From Syngnathus acus (taxonomy: Eukaryota > Chordata > Actinopteri > Syngnathiformes > Syngnathidae), in assembly GCF_901709675.1 (NCBI RefSeq), contig NC_051104.1:6677501-6741500 (forward strand): a DNA stretch of 64,000 nucleotides, read 5' to 3'. Both the position numbers and the translations under genes were made by a program. A model generated the notes under the pieces. That model searched no databases and was not told the DNA's origin. It worked only from the letters and a program-made list of their open reading frames with translations. Shown piece by piece: positions 41,601 through 51,574 of the stretch; the stretch's first letter is position 1, and each line of letters opens with the position of its first letter.

Positions 41601-42894
41601 AAAAAAAAAAGAAGTCAGAATCTCCCTGATGGACAATATCTCACGCATTAATATTTTAACTTCTTTTTATGGGACCACACTAAAGAAATGACAATTTTTT
41701 CATCAATTGAAAAGTAGTTGGTGCACAGTTTATAAAATGACATCGATTTACTGTGGCTAATAACAACATTTTAAATTGATAAAGTAATAGTGAATATAAC
41801 GTTAAGTAAAAATGACAGTCTCAGGCGTGAAAGGGAAACAGGTGCGCTTATTTTTTGGTCATCTCTCCCACACGTTCCCGTATTCGAGTCACTGGAAAGT
41901 TAATAGGGCGCCTCATGCCAAAGAATTTAATGAAATTGAGCTGCAGCATGGTGGCCAAAACCATTTTACATAGCAAGTTCCATTCTGAACAAGCCTCATC
42001 ATGAATGACCAAAGCACCTGAGTGCACATGCTCAGCATCATATCCAAAGGTTGCCTTTGAAAAATAGACCTACAAGTGTTGCCAGATGTTGAAGGGTTGC
42101 TGGGGTCATGTCAAGACAAGCCAGTTGCACAATATGCACTCCAGTGGTAAATAACATCCCCAACTCTGCATTATAGTAGCTTAACAGGATCACCCATTAA
42201 CACCTCTTGGAGTGTGCAAGGTACTAATGGCTTTGGATCCCATTCAGGGAGCATCTTGTCCTAGCTGTCCATTAGCTGGGTAACACTCTGCTGGTTAAAC
42301 TGCAAATACAACACCAGTGGGTCCTGAAGAAGCTTTTTTTTCTTTTCATCAAGGGTACAGATCAAGAGGGATTGCTCATAGAAACACGAATGGAAGATGT
42401 CTGAGAAAAGAGACACATTGTTTAGATATTTCACTGATATCTCTGACTTGCAGGGACTATAAATACACATATGGACAGAGTTGCTGGGTAATGCACACAC
42501 TGACATGTCATTATGCCTCTTATATTTTAGGAGCAAAAACAAAACTGGGGTTTGACAAGTCACCTCACCTCCTTGTTTACAGATACGGGAATGAAGCGAC
42601 CTAAAAACATTGCACCTGCTTTGAACAACTTAGAACTTTGTCTCTTTTGTTTCCTTTGACAGCTTTGCTGCATCTGGCAAAGTGTGTTTTCAATCTTTAC
42701 ATGGTATGATGACATTTCAAGACCATCAGAGAGAGTGTATGGTAATGAAATGCGTAGTGTCAGAAGAAATGTTTTCAGTCTGCGACGAAATAGAAGTTCT
42801 GTATCTATAAAAAAATTAAAAAAAATAAACCATAGCCAGCAAGTCGATTAGCATTCCTCCAACCACAACGTGCCATGTGTTTACATGTTTGTCC

Positions 42895-42970
42895 ACAGCA
42901 GGACTTGAACCTTTGCCCTTGGACTCCAAAGCCCAAGTCTTTACACACTACGCGAGTCCTGCCCCGAGCA
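42895..42970 (-). mobile_element. tRNA-derived SINE head (degenerate)
   Basis: On the minus strand there is a B-box-like GGTTCAAGTCC (plus-strand 42,901-42,911). Upstream of it is a tRNA-like stem TTGGG/TCCAA around CTTTGGAG and an A-box-like TAGTGTGTAAAG (about 42,938-42,950). The order and spacing match a tRNA gene body, but the acceptor stem does not close and the anticodon loop has eight bases, so this is not a functional tRNA. Similar heads (AAGCCCAAGTCTnTAACCACTA in the opposite strand) occur in fish tRNA-derived SINEs. The SINE body would extend to lower coordinates and is not clearly delimited. Confidence 0.5.
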
Positions 42971-43744
42971 GTTATGAATTATGGAAAGCACGCAACGGGA
43001 GAAAAAGACAGATGAGGGGGCAGGTGTGTGTATCCCCTTGGCCATTTCAAATCCATGCTAGTTATAAAGTACTCACTGAACACTTACATGTCAAAATTCA
43101 CGATGCTTAAAACACATTTATTGACGCACACTGCGGTTATGACGAAGTTAAATATTTATCAGTGATGTTAACTTTATTGAAGGTAATTTGAGCAAAGAAA
43201 TGTGTATTGCTAAAACAAAATAACAAAATACTTTTCTTATTTTATTGTCGCTTAGGTAAATTGATTTCTCTGGTGGGTAGCTTTAGTTTATATGGCACAC
43301 AGTTATGTTCCTAAACGTGTACTTATGTGTTGATTGTCTTACAATTATATATATCAATTATGGTCCAGTCGCTGAGCATGTTAGTATCATTAGCAACATA
43401 TCTTTGTGACTCCCACCCCTACAATAGACACACAGTCCTTTCTTTCAGCCATGCAACTGAGAAGCTGGAGCTTCCAAGGGTGCTGACTGACTAGATAGAT
43501 CTATAAATCTGATTTGATGTTTCCTTTTTGCACTTGCGAATATATTTGTGTGTGTGTGTGTGCTTGTACCAGACAGATTAAAGATCTGAAACGGATCTGT
43601 GATCAGCCATGCTGTAATCTTCTGCATGTTGGCTGTCATCGTTTCATCTTTGATGCCAACTGACAGAATGGGAATGTATCAAGCGACGATATTCAAGCAA
43701 AGTTGGACTCGTTGTTTGGAAATGTCAAGCATAGCACACATTAC

Positions 43745-43925
43745 AGTGCCTGACACAGATTAACCATCACTTTAATTAGGAATTAATTCCATTTCAAATT
43801 AATCAACTGCACTGCCAATATTTTCTACAAGGCTCCTTCCTCCACGGCCTGGAAATTGATCTTATTGTTAATCAAGTCACAGCGCGTGTACTAATTAATT
43901 ATTTGACCCCTTTCCCCAAAAGGTC
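43745..43925. promoter_or_regulatory. Candidate conserved non-coding element rich in TAAT cores
   Basis: Homeodomain-type cores are dense here: TTTAATTAGGAATTAATTCC, AAATTAATCAAC, GTTAATCAAG, TACTAATTAATTATTTG. They are mixed with GC-richer words (CCACGGCCTGG, CACAGCGCGTG). The neighbouring MITE starts about 260 bp away and does not overlap. Confidence 0.3.
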
Positions 43926-44182
43926 AGGATTAACCAGGATTATTGCAGACTGGAGAGGAAAGTTAAAGATAGACAAGTCACAGGGGAGAGGAAGTGATAA
44001 GGGTTAAAGCCATTGCGAGGAAGAATATGGTAGAATAGCACGACATTGTCTGGAAATAGATTGTTTTGGTGAAAAGTATAGAAGGATAAAAAAAAGTTTG
44101 TAAATGGAAATTGTAACCTGTTGACTAATGACCATCTAAATTGTGATTTATCTGTAAATTTAGTTCACTTCCGTTGACTATT

Positions 44183-44360
44183 TACCGTAATTTTCGGACT
44201 ATAAGTCGCACCGGAGTATAAGTCGCACCAGCCATAAAATGCCCAAAAAAGTGAAAAAAAAAAACATATATATGTATATAAATCGCTCCTGAGTATAAGT
44301 CGCCCCCCCCCACCCAAACTATGAAAAAAAAACGCGATCTATAGTCCGAAAATTACGGTA
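44183..44360. mobile_element. MITE with about 27-bp terminal inverted repeats, TIR start TACCGTAATTTTCGG
   Basis: The left end begins TACCGTAATTTTCGGACT at 44,183. The reverse complement of the right end (from 44,360) begins identically, with only a couple of mismatches over about 27 bases. TA is present at both ends. ATAAGTCGC repeats at 44,201, 44,218 and 44,295, with a variant near 44,278. The interior has A-tracts and a C-run and no reading frame. The layout parallels the element at 10,086-10,334, but the TIR and repeat motif differ, suggesting a sister family. Confidence 0.9.
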
Positions 44361-46935
44361 CCTCAAAATCTTTACAACAGGTGCATTAATTTCAAGTTAC
44401 AAAAATAAAATGACCAGGAACTGTTGAACCGAAAAAAAATAGGAAAGATTACACCATGAGAACGTGGAAAAATGAACGAGGGCAAATTGAGCGCTAACCT
44501 GAGTAAATAAATCCTTTTGTGGTGTTAAAGAGAAAAATGGAGCAAAGCAGCCTGAATTTCATACACAAGCTAAAAACAAATGGAGACTACGTGAGGGAGA
44601 AGTAGACGGAGAAAGCAGTGAATTAAAACAATATAGAGTCGACCGTTGAGAGGTAGCACGTGGAGAGAGGGAAGAAAAGAAAGCACTGACCCGTGTCTGA
44701 CTGGGCCGTGGTACCTTGAAACAGAGCTTTATGGACCTCACCAAATCCATGTCAAGGCTTTTGCCCGTGTGTATGGAGCAAAAGCAATTTTGAACCACAC
44801 ATGTCTGAGTGCCACATTCAAGCTCAAGTATCTCATCATTTTTATATTCCCTGTGGCACCCACACATACAGATTCAAAGATGTGTTAAAGTCAAGGTAGG
44901 TTTATCTACTGCGTGAGATAGACACAAGCAGCTCTTTCTGCTTTCTGTATTAACGCTCACACAAAAGCGCTGCTAGTTCCCACTCCAAGGTTGTCTGGTT
45001 ATTGTGTATTTCAGACACCATTTCTTAGCCTGACAAAATATACAGCACATGTTTAAGGAGGACATATTATATGTTTGCGTCTGTTTTCTCGAGAAAAATG
45101 AGCAAGCAGTAGAGTCAGTACTTCTCCTTGGGTACAACTCTGATGTGCATTCAAGAAGTTCTCACAATTTCACCCAAACACTATTGCATCATATACACGG
45201 ACATTTTTCTTGGGAGCACCAGCAAAGACGTCACCACAAGAAGAAATATCAATTTCATAAAAATGGGATGTGTAGCACTATAGATAGAGAACCACCCAAA
45301 TACACACAAAGTGTATTTGCAAACTTTTTGAAGAACTGCTGGTTCTTGCACTTGCCGTGGAAACTAAGTATAAAAACAGCTACAATGCAAAATTATGGGT
45401 GAGAGTTTCTCAAAGATGGACAGTAAAGTTTTCAGCTGTAACACAAGGTCAGTTCAGCGGGAGGGGAATTAAAGTGAGTGTGCTTGAGTTGAACAGATGT
45501 GCCGTGGCTTTTAACTCGCTATAAGCCGATTCGACGCGCTCCAAAGGGTTAATGTTGCAGAATATGGGTTAAATTCAAAGAGACAGATTTTGTTCTTTCT
45601 CCGTTGACAACCAACTCCTTGGCAATGGTACAATACATAATAAATAAGTGCCGCTTCTGTGCCACTTTGAATGACAATCAATATATGCCGATTTTTATAT
45701 AAGCAATAAATATGATCGTTTAAAGTTTAACATGGTATTTTCCGTGCATATATGTCATCGCTAGACTTAAATAAATAATGACATATAGCTAGCCAGTGTG
45801 TGTGAAAAAGCAGCTTTCACGTGCAGCAAAGGTTCAAATTATTCATACCCTGGGTGGTATTTAAGTTCAAGTCTGGCAGGAAATAGCACAGGAAATTGGC
45901 AAAAGACTCGAAGAAGTTGTGTTAGAAATATTAATGAATAATATTCATCGTTTCATTTGTTTTATTTGAATCAATTCATAATTGGGTACGAATAATTTAA
46001 GGCTTAAGCGCATGTTAACACCTTTGGATTAGGTTAAATTGTAGATTTGTTTTTATAGTCCTGCTAAATAAGCCCCCAAAGTTCAAATCTATTTGTGGTA
46101 CAACTGCGCATAACATTATTAGCTAAGCATTTTTAATGATTTTTTTTTTTTTACAATTTGAGCCTTGTCATGAGTCATCTAGCAGGTCAGTCTAAATGCC
46201 ATCCTAATTGAAACATGCTGTTTGTTATCGATAGCAATTACGATTAACAATAATTCATCGATTGGACTACTTTGTCAAGCAAAAAAAAAAAAAAAAGCTA
46301 AACAGAATTGATTTTGATCCACTTGGTGTTTATTGACGACCAATGGCATCCCTGCAGTTATCAGGATTCAGTCGCAGGCTTCCTGGATGAAATTGGCGGT
46401 GTTTGAGTAGGGGAAGGAGTGGCGAGGGATCATGTTCTTATCGTTATATGAGCGAATCCTGTTTCATCGCTGGACATGAGACAAGTCTATTAAACGCTCA
46501 GCAAGCATTGGAAGCAGTTCAAGTGTATGTAGACGTGATACCCCGCAATCGTGTTACTAAACCTCCCTGCTGTGAAGCGGGCTCTTTTTTTACTTTATAC
46601 TGCTTTAGTTGTGGTGTGGCGGATGAATGCTAAAAAAAATAACATTAATATTGTTCATTTTTCATAATTTCAATAAAATTTTGTGCGCAAATAATTCAAT
46701 TAACCCCTTGGGTCCACTGTCATAGATGAAACAGGTTAATAATTTCATCCCAGTTTAAAAATAAAATATACATTTAAAAAATATATTAAAAAAAATCAAA
46801 CAAAGCAAACATTGTCTGATGAATATTGCAGCATGACTTGTCAGTCTGAATTTAAATGGACGTGGCTTTGTTCCCACTATCAAACATGGATAGGCTCACT
46901 GCAGCATTCACTTAGAAGAGAGTCATTTTAGTGCA

Positions 46936-46969
46936 AAAAATAAATAAATAAATAAATAAATAAATAAAT
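46936..46969. repeat. (AAAT)n microsatellite
   Basis: About eight tandem TAAA units following a short A-run. Confidence 0.95.
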
Positions 46970-47561
46970 GGTATAGCCTCGCTGTGCTGTGTCAGTTTAA
47001 GTGGTATTATAGAGCCAACAATACTTGACTGTAGTGCCTGCCCATGGTCAACTCAGCAGATTTTTTTTTTCACAGCAATATTGTTTTGCTTGAGACTTTT
47101 TGTTGGCAGGTAGGATAAGAAATTATCTTAAGTTTATTGGGGATAACATGAGCACCTGCTTTTTACGAGAAATTAAGATGCAAATTTATTCTTATGTTTG
47201 ATCTAATTTTAGATGACAATCAATGATTGAATAATACTCATTTTTGCCTACCCACCCCCAAAGGAGGCACCATCTTCAAACAAATCATCCTTATATTCCT
47301 TCAAAGTCAAATTCATATCTATTAATCATAGTCTGTGGCTAAATAAAGCAATTGTGTTTCTTTGAGCAATGACAATGGAGTGCTGTTAGGAAAGAAAAAA
47401 CATATAAGTCAAGTATTTTTGTCCCTGAAGCACCAGTTAAAAGTTCTTTTTTTTGTGGGGTAAAATATTCATGATACAGGAAGCTTGCTAAATTTAAAAG
47501 TTGTGAGAGAGTGAAAGGGGAGAATGCAGTGTTATTGTGCAGGTTTGGCTGTAATCCATGT

Positions 47562-47562
<1 letters not shown>

Positions 47563-47593
<31 letters not shown>
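47563..47593. repeat. (CA)n microsatellite
   Basis: About 15 perfect CA units. Confidence 0.97.
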
Positions 47594-47597
<4 letters not shown>

Positions 47598-48547
47598 ATG
47601 CTGTAAGTGCAAGCGGACATTTCCCATCACTATGCTGAAAAGAGCCTAGCAGGGAATGTGTAATCAAGGCACAGGGGAACGATGGGGCCCATTGACTGAG
47701 GATGAGCATCAAGGTTCGATGATGACACTGGTCAAGGTAGCAAAATAGGGATTACTATACCAAAGTGACCAGTTGATAAAGAGCAGCAAGAGAAGCGAAA
47801 GGAATCATCAGATGATGAGCATGAGTCAAAAATAGCACAAAAAAAGTATGCACAATTAAGAAGTTCATCTTATAAATCTGATTCTAGAGACACACTTGCA
47901 ACTGAACCTCAGGCAGGTGCTGACACAATTACACACAGACGCTAATAGCGGCTAAATGCCATTTTTGCTCTGATCTAATCTGAGACCAACAAGTCTGCTA
48001 CCAGCCCTAATCCTTTGCCTCCTAACGGCGCACACACACAGAAACAAAACATTTAAACAGAAATCAGGTTTTAAAAGTCATGTTTTGGAACATGATCCCA
48101 CACTAATATCAGGTTTTACCAATGACAAAGTAAAGCCTTACAAGTGCCCTGTAAAATAACAAAAAAACTAAAGTGGGCAACAGGATGCCACTAAATAATC
48201 TCATTTCGTTTGACAGCGTATAAAATGAATATTACAGAAGAAGAGTTACCCTGGAGGTAGGAGCAGACTGATGTCTTTGTCAAATGGCCTGGCATGCTTA
48301 ATGGGATGAGAAAAGGCTAATCTGATTCTATATCAGACAGGCGCTAGGGGCATCCCATTTAGCCACCCACTGTGCTGCTAGCACACCGACTTGTTTTACT
48401 TCGCGCATTGATGGCAACTTGACAACATTTTTCTTTGCAGAGGGATTAGGAAAAAAATAGAAGCGGAGGATTTCAATGCTAAGGATTTAAAACAACTGCA
48501 ATGGTTTGCACTCTTGAGTATTATCCCGCATACATCAATAAAATCAC

Positions 48548-48585
48548 AGTTAAGTCCAAAAGTATTTGGTCAGTGACATATTTGA
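48548..48585 (+). mobile_element. Possible DNA-transposon terminal fragment
   Basis: The stretch AGTCCAAAAGTATTTGG followed by TCAGTGACAT resembles the end sequence of a Tc1/mariner-like repeat common in fish and frogs (GTCCAAAAGTATTTGGACAGTGACA). No matching inverted end was found nearby, so this is a solo fragment or a chance match. Confidence 0.4.
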
Positions 48586-49734
48586 GTCTGCCTTTGAGTG
48601 TGCTACTAGTTGAACTTGGATGTAAAATGATTTGGTCTGACGAGCCAAGAGGATGAAGAAAAAAAAAAACACTGATGTCATCAAGGACCAGATCAGGGCT
48701 AATCATGCCTCGTCAAGGGTGTGAAATTGAGCCGCAGTTTGGGAATCTCATAAAATTCCCATTGGCCATCTCACCTCTGCTTGTGCTCTTTCATTTTCCT
48801 TCTCTTTGTTCCGCAACTGGCTAGTGAGGCGAGGAGGTTCGTCGTTCTGTCACAAAGCTGAGGGAGCGGGGATTTGGAAACTCTTGAGCCGTGGGAACAT
48901 TTATCCTCATCCTGCAGTTATGCATTGCTCATTAAATCAGTTGTGCGTGCATAGAGTATATTTAAGGACGATGAAATGTCCCTTGGTCAAAAGGGTACGT
49001 TGCAACTAGACATGCAAAAGACTCATCATTTCATAAATAAACGCTAAACACTTTTGCATTTAACGAGCTCCAACGGACAAACTTTCAGAAATCATAACTG
49101 GCTGATGAAATGATGATTTGGACCACAAACTTTTTTCTCCTTTTACTCTTTGACCAAAAGTTATATACATATAAATATATTTGTATGTTTTATTTATTTT
49201 ATTTTGTATATGTTTTCAGATTTTTTACGATATGTTTGCATAAAGAGTAGACAGAGTAAACAGAGTTGACTGTTGGGAATACATTTGGAATAAGTAGTAA
49301 CAATTTAGGTTGTTAAATGTATTTCAGTGCTTCTGATATTATTTAGTCTAGCTGAAAACAGCATCCAGGGCCTGACCACCCATCGTCATTTTGGACTTTA
49401 GGTTTCCATGTAAAAACTGCGTCTAACAAACCATGTGACTCGGAGTAGGAACCTCTGATGCGACAAACCAAAAGCAGCAACCACAACGTGCATATTAAGA
49501 TTTACAAATTACAGTCCAGCATTTTATCATGTATATGAATTACAATTATTCCAATTCAATAGTAATCCACAACGAGACCTCACTAGGTGCTGGAATTATA
49601 TGTGCAAAAGAACGACAACTCATTACATGGTGTTTTGAGACTCTTCAAAGTTTTCCACCCACCGATAAGACTGAGTGTGTGTTCTTACATGTGCATTCAT
49701 CTTTATTTTACTGGAGCACAGATCACAGCAATTG

Positions 49735-49880
49735 ATACTATTGAGGCTGCCAATTAAGTGACAGAGGAATGCATCTTAAAGCTGACAGGCGCTCGAGGCG
49801 TAGCGTGCGTAGGAGAGAAATCATTTGCGGGGACACATACATGCATTGGCATTTAAATGTGAATGCAAATGAGTACAAAA
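49735..49880. promoter_or_regulatory. Candidate conserved non-coding element
   Basis: Contains GCCAATTAAGTGACAG, a CpG-containing block GGCGCTCGAGGCGTAGCGTG, and a symmetric CATTGGCATTTAAATGTG then AATGCAAATGAG that includes a perfect octamer ATGCAAAT. It lies about 1.2 kb inside the putative first intron, a common site for intronic enhancers. Confidence 0.25.
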
Positions 49881-50264
49881 ACACACAAAAAAACGGGGTT
49901 GGATCATGCATAAATCTACATTTCCTGATCTGTGTCACTCTCTTGGAAATTGTTCTGGCTTCAGTTGCCACTTTGTAGCTCACGTCGAGTGCATTTGTCA
50001 CCATGTGAGCTATGGAGTCCATACATCAGAACACAATGTCTGTTCCCAGGGCTATTTCACTGGAAACCCTTTTGGAAAGGTCAAACATTCTAACTTCTGG
50101 TAAGGACTATAATTCTTCTTTAAGCATCAAGCTGACAAACCCTTGACCTCTTTCACGCCAATAAAGAGCAGTATACAGTTCAATAAGTAATCAATACCTA
50201 AAACATGAAGCCCATCCATCCATCACTGAGGTCAAGAGTTTCAAAAATGATCATCCTCAGCCGC

Positions 50265-50460
50265 TTTGCATCTGTTCTCATGCACAAACACGTACGGATG
50301 TCGCCAAGAAGCTTTTTGTGACAAACTGTGTCAGATGGTAAGATTAATGAAGCGCATCCCCGGGAGACACTCATTCAACATTCGGGGAGCCCTCGAGTAC
50401 GGTGAACACATCGGTCACTCCGAAGCCCTCAGATGACTTCCTCATTCATTACCAATGACA
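50265..50460. promoter_or_regulatory. Candidate CpG-bearing regulatory block in the start of putative intron 1
   Basis: Several CpGs occur in non-repetitive sequence (ACACGTACGGATGTCGCC, GCGCATCCCCGGG, ATTCGGGG, CCCTCGAGTACGGTG, CATCGGTCACTCCG). It lies 500-700 bp downstream of the putative exon 1 donor on the minus strand. No frame or transposon motif is seen. Confidence 0.22.
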
Positions 50461-50970
50461 AAAAATGGACCCCAAAAGTTTTATTTAGAGCAGCACTTTC
50501 AAAATGCAACATAACAGCATCATACAATGGAAATGTATCTTGCAGTTGCAACGGGAGAGTGAATACTCAAAACAACACCTACAACTTTGTGAATGATTAT
50601 TCTTTATGATCATGATTAATCACAAATTTGTTTTTGCCAGATTTAGAATATTGAAGTGATTTAATAAAAATGACAGTAAAAGTACATTCAACACACATAT
50701 AACAAATATTTTTTTTGTGTGTGTGGATGAATGTGATCCATAAAAATAAACATCTGTTCCAGCACATAAGAGGAAAATAAAGTCCCAATGGATTAGACAG
50801 CTGCCCTTACTCCACAGAGAGGAGTTAACACGTGTTAGTGCAGGTCCCTCCCCACCAAGCATCACACGGCCCCTTGCCACCTCCGCAAAGAAGACCTTCA
50901 TCCCGTGCCTACCGGAACCTCCAATATCATTCACCCCACAAGCACGCACGAATAAAACATTAAAAGATAA

Positions 50971-50976
50971 ACTTAC
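50971..50976 (-). other. Splice donor of putative intron 1
   Basis: On the minus strand the sequence reads GCCC then GTAAGTTT. Positions +1 to +6 match the vertebrate donor consensus GTRAGT fully. The exon side (CCC) is weaker than the usual MAG. It lies 94 nt after the ATG. Confidence 0.55.
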
Positions 50977-51070
50977 GGGCTGTTGGCAAAGCTCCCCGCA
51001 CACAGTTGACGTTGCAGAAAATCCACAAAGCCGCCACAAACAATGTCAGTCCTCCTACAGGACGGTGCAT
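50977..51070 (-). CDS. Coding exon 1 (signal peptide) of an unidentified secreted or membrane protein, partial
   Basis: The frame starts at the ATG at 51,070 and encodes about 31 residues. It begins MHRPVGG, has a hydrophobic core LTLFVAALWIF, then a small/polar stretch ending CVRGALPTA. This is the n-, h- and c-region layout of a signal peptide, with possible cleavage around the VRG-A positions. The coding part is 94 nt and stops at CCC followed by GTAAGT (donor GT at 50,976-50,975), so the intron would be phase 1; reading through it reaches a stop within a few codons. The ATG has purines at -3 and -1. It sits directly downstream of a CpG-rich, GA-rich leader, which is why I chose it over the overlapping minus-strand frame that starts at 51,039 and runs through the donor. 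A phase-1 intron after a signal exon is common in genes for extracellular-domain proteins. I do not recognise the gene, and exon 2 was not found. Confidence 0.6.
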
Positions 51071-51380
51071 CTTCACGGTTGGCGTGACAGGAGCGAAAAA
51101 GGAAAAGCAGCAGAGCCACACTCTGTCTGTCCGTCCGTCCGGCCGGCTGGCTCAGCAGTTGAAGACTGGAGGAGAGGAGTGATGCTGCGCTGCACTGACT
51201 CTGCCTCCCTCTGTTTTCTCTCTCTCCACTTTACAATGAAACCTTACAGGGATTCTCAAAGGGGAGAGACTCGGAGGAGTGAGACGCCACAAGCCCCAAC
51301 GTTTCGCCGAAAGCGTGTCACCCACCGCGCAGCTGATAGAGGCGCTCCGGTGCGCTGTCCGTGGTGCTGAACTTATCTCG
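51071..51380 (-). promoter_or_regulatory. CpG-island-like promoter and 5'UTR of the signal-peptide gene
   Basis: About 21 CpG dinucleotides fall between 51,061 and 51,361, while CpG is scarce in the rest of the window. Examples are the CCGTCCGTCCGGCCGG block near 51,131-51,146 and the cluster at 51,300-51,361. On the minus strand the leader is rich in GGAG and GAGA runs. I see no TATA box at a sensible distance, consistent with a TATA-less CpG-island promoter with dispersed starts. The exact transcription start cannot be placed from sequence alone. Confidence 0.55.
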
Positions 51381-51488
51381 CTTTAACTCCCTCCCTCCTT
51401 TCCTCTCCCTCAAATACCTCCGCTTGCAACCACACAGTGCCCCCCCTCCCTCCTTCTCTAAGCGATGGTAGCCAGTTAGAATCCCCCT

Positions 51489-51489
<1 letters not shown>

Positions 51490-51566
<77 letters not shown>

Positions 51567-51574
51567 AAACACTG
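51490..51574. repeat. (CA)n microsatellite upstream of the signal-peptide gene
   Basis: About 35 uninterrupted CA units run from 51,490 to 51,559, followed by interrupted units (AAACACACAAACAC). On the minus strand this is (TG)n lying roughly 110 bp upstream of the CpG-rich leader, so it would be in the proximal promoter region of that gene. Confidence 0.97.

Larger units (their letters stand above)
26961..42894. other. Non-coding DNA
   Basis: No exon identified with confidence. A CpG-bearing stretch at 27,130-27,275 (GCGCGGTGTGATTTATCG, AATTACCAAGCAATTAAACG), a GC-richer open frame on both strands at 35,860-36,160, and a GC-richer stretch at 37,400-37,700 stand out from AT-rich surroundings. 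A-runs occur at 28,497-28,512 and 41,586-41,600. Confidence 0.55.
44361..50264. other. Non-coding DNA, promoter-proximal part of putative intron 1
   Basis: Apart from the listed microsatellites, transposon fragment and candidate element, this holds A/T homopolymers (46,140-46,152; 46,281-46,296) and no recognisable exon. Confidence 0.55.

Noticed and set aside
42895-42970. Functional tRNA gene
   Set aside because: Acceptor stem does not pair, anticodon loop has eight bases and the A box is degenerate; better explained as a SINE head.
50620-51039. 140-codon minus-strand open frame overlapping exon 1 in another frame
   Set aside because: It runs across the good splice donor into AT-rich DNA; its upstream part is a shadow of the signal-peptide frame, which has the better start context and a typical signal sequence.
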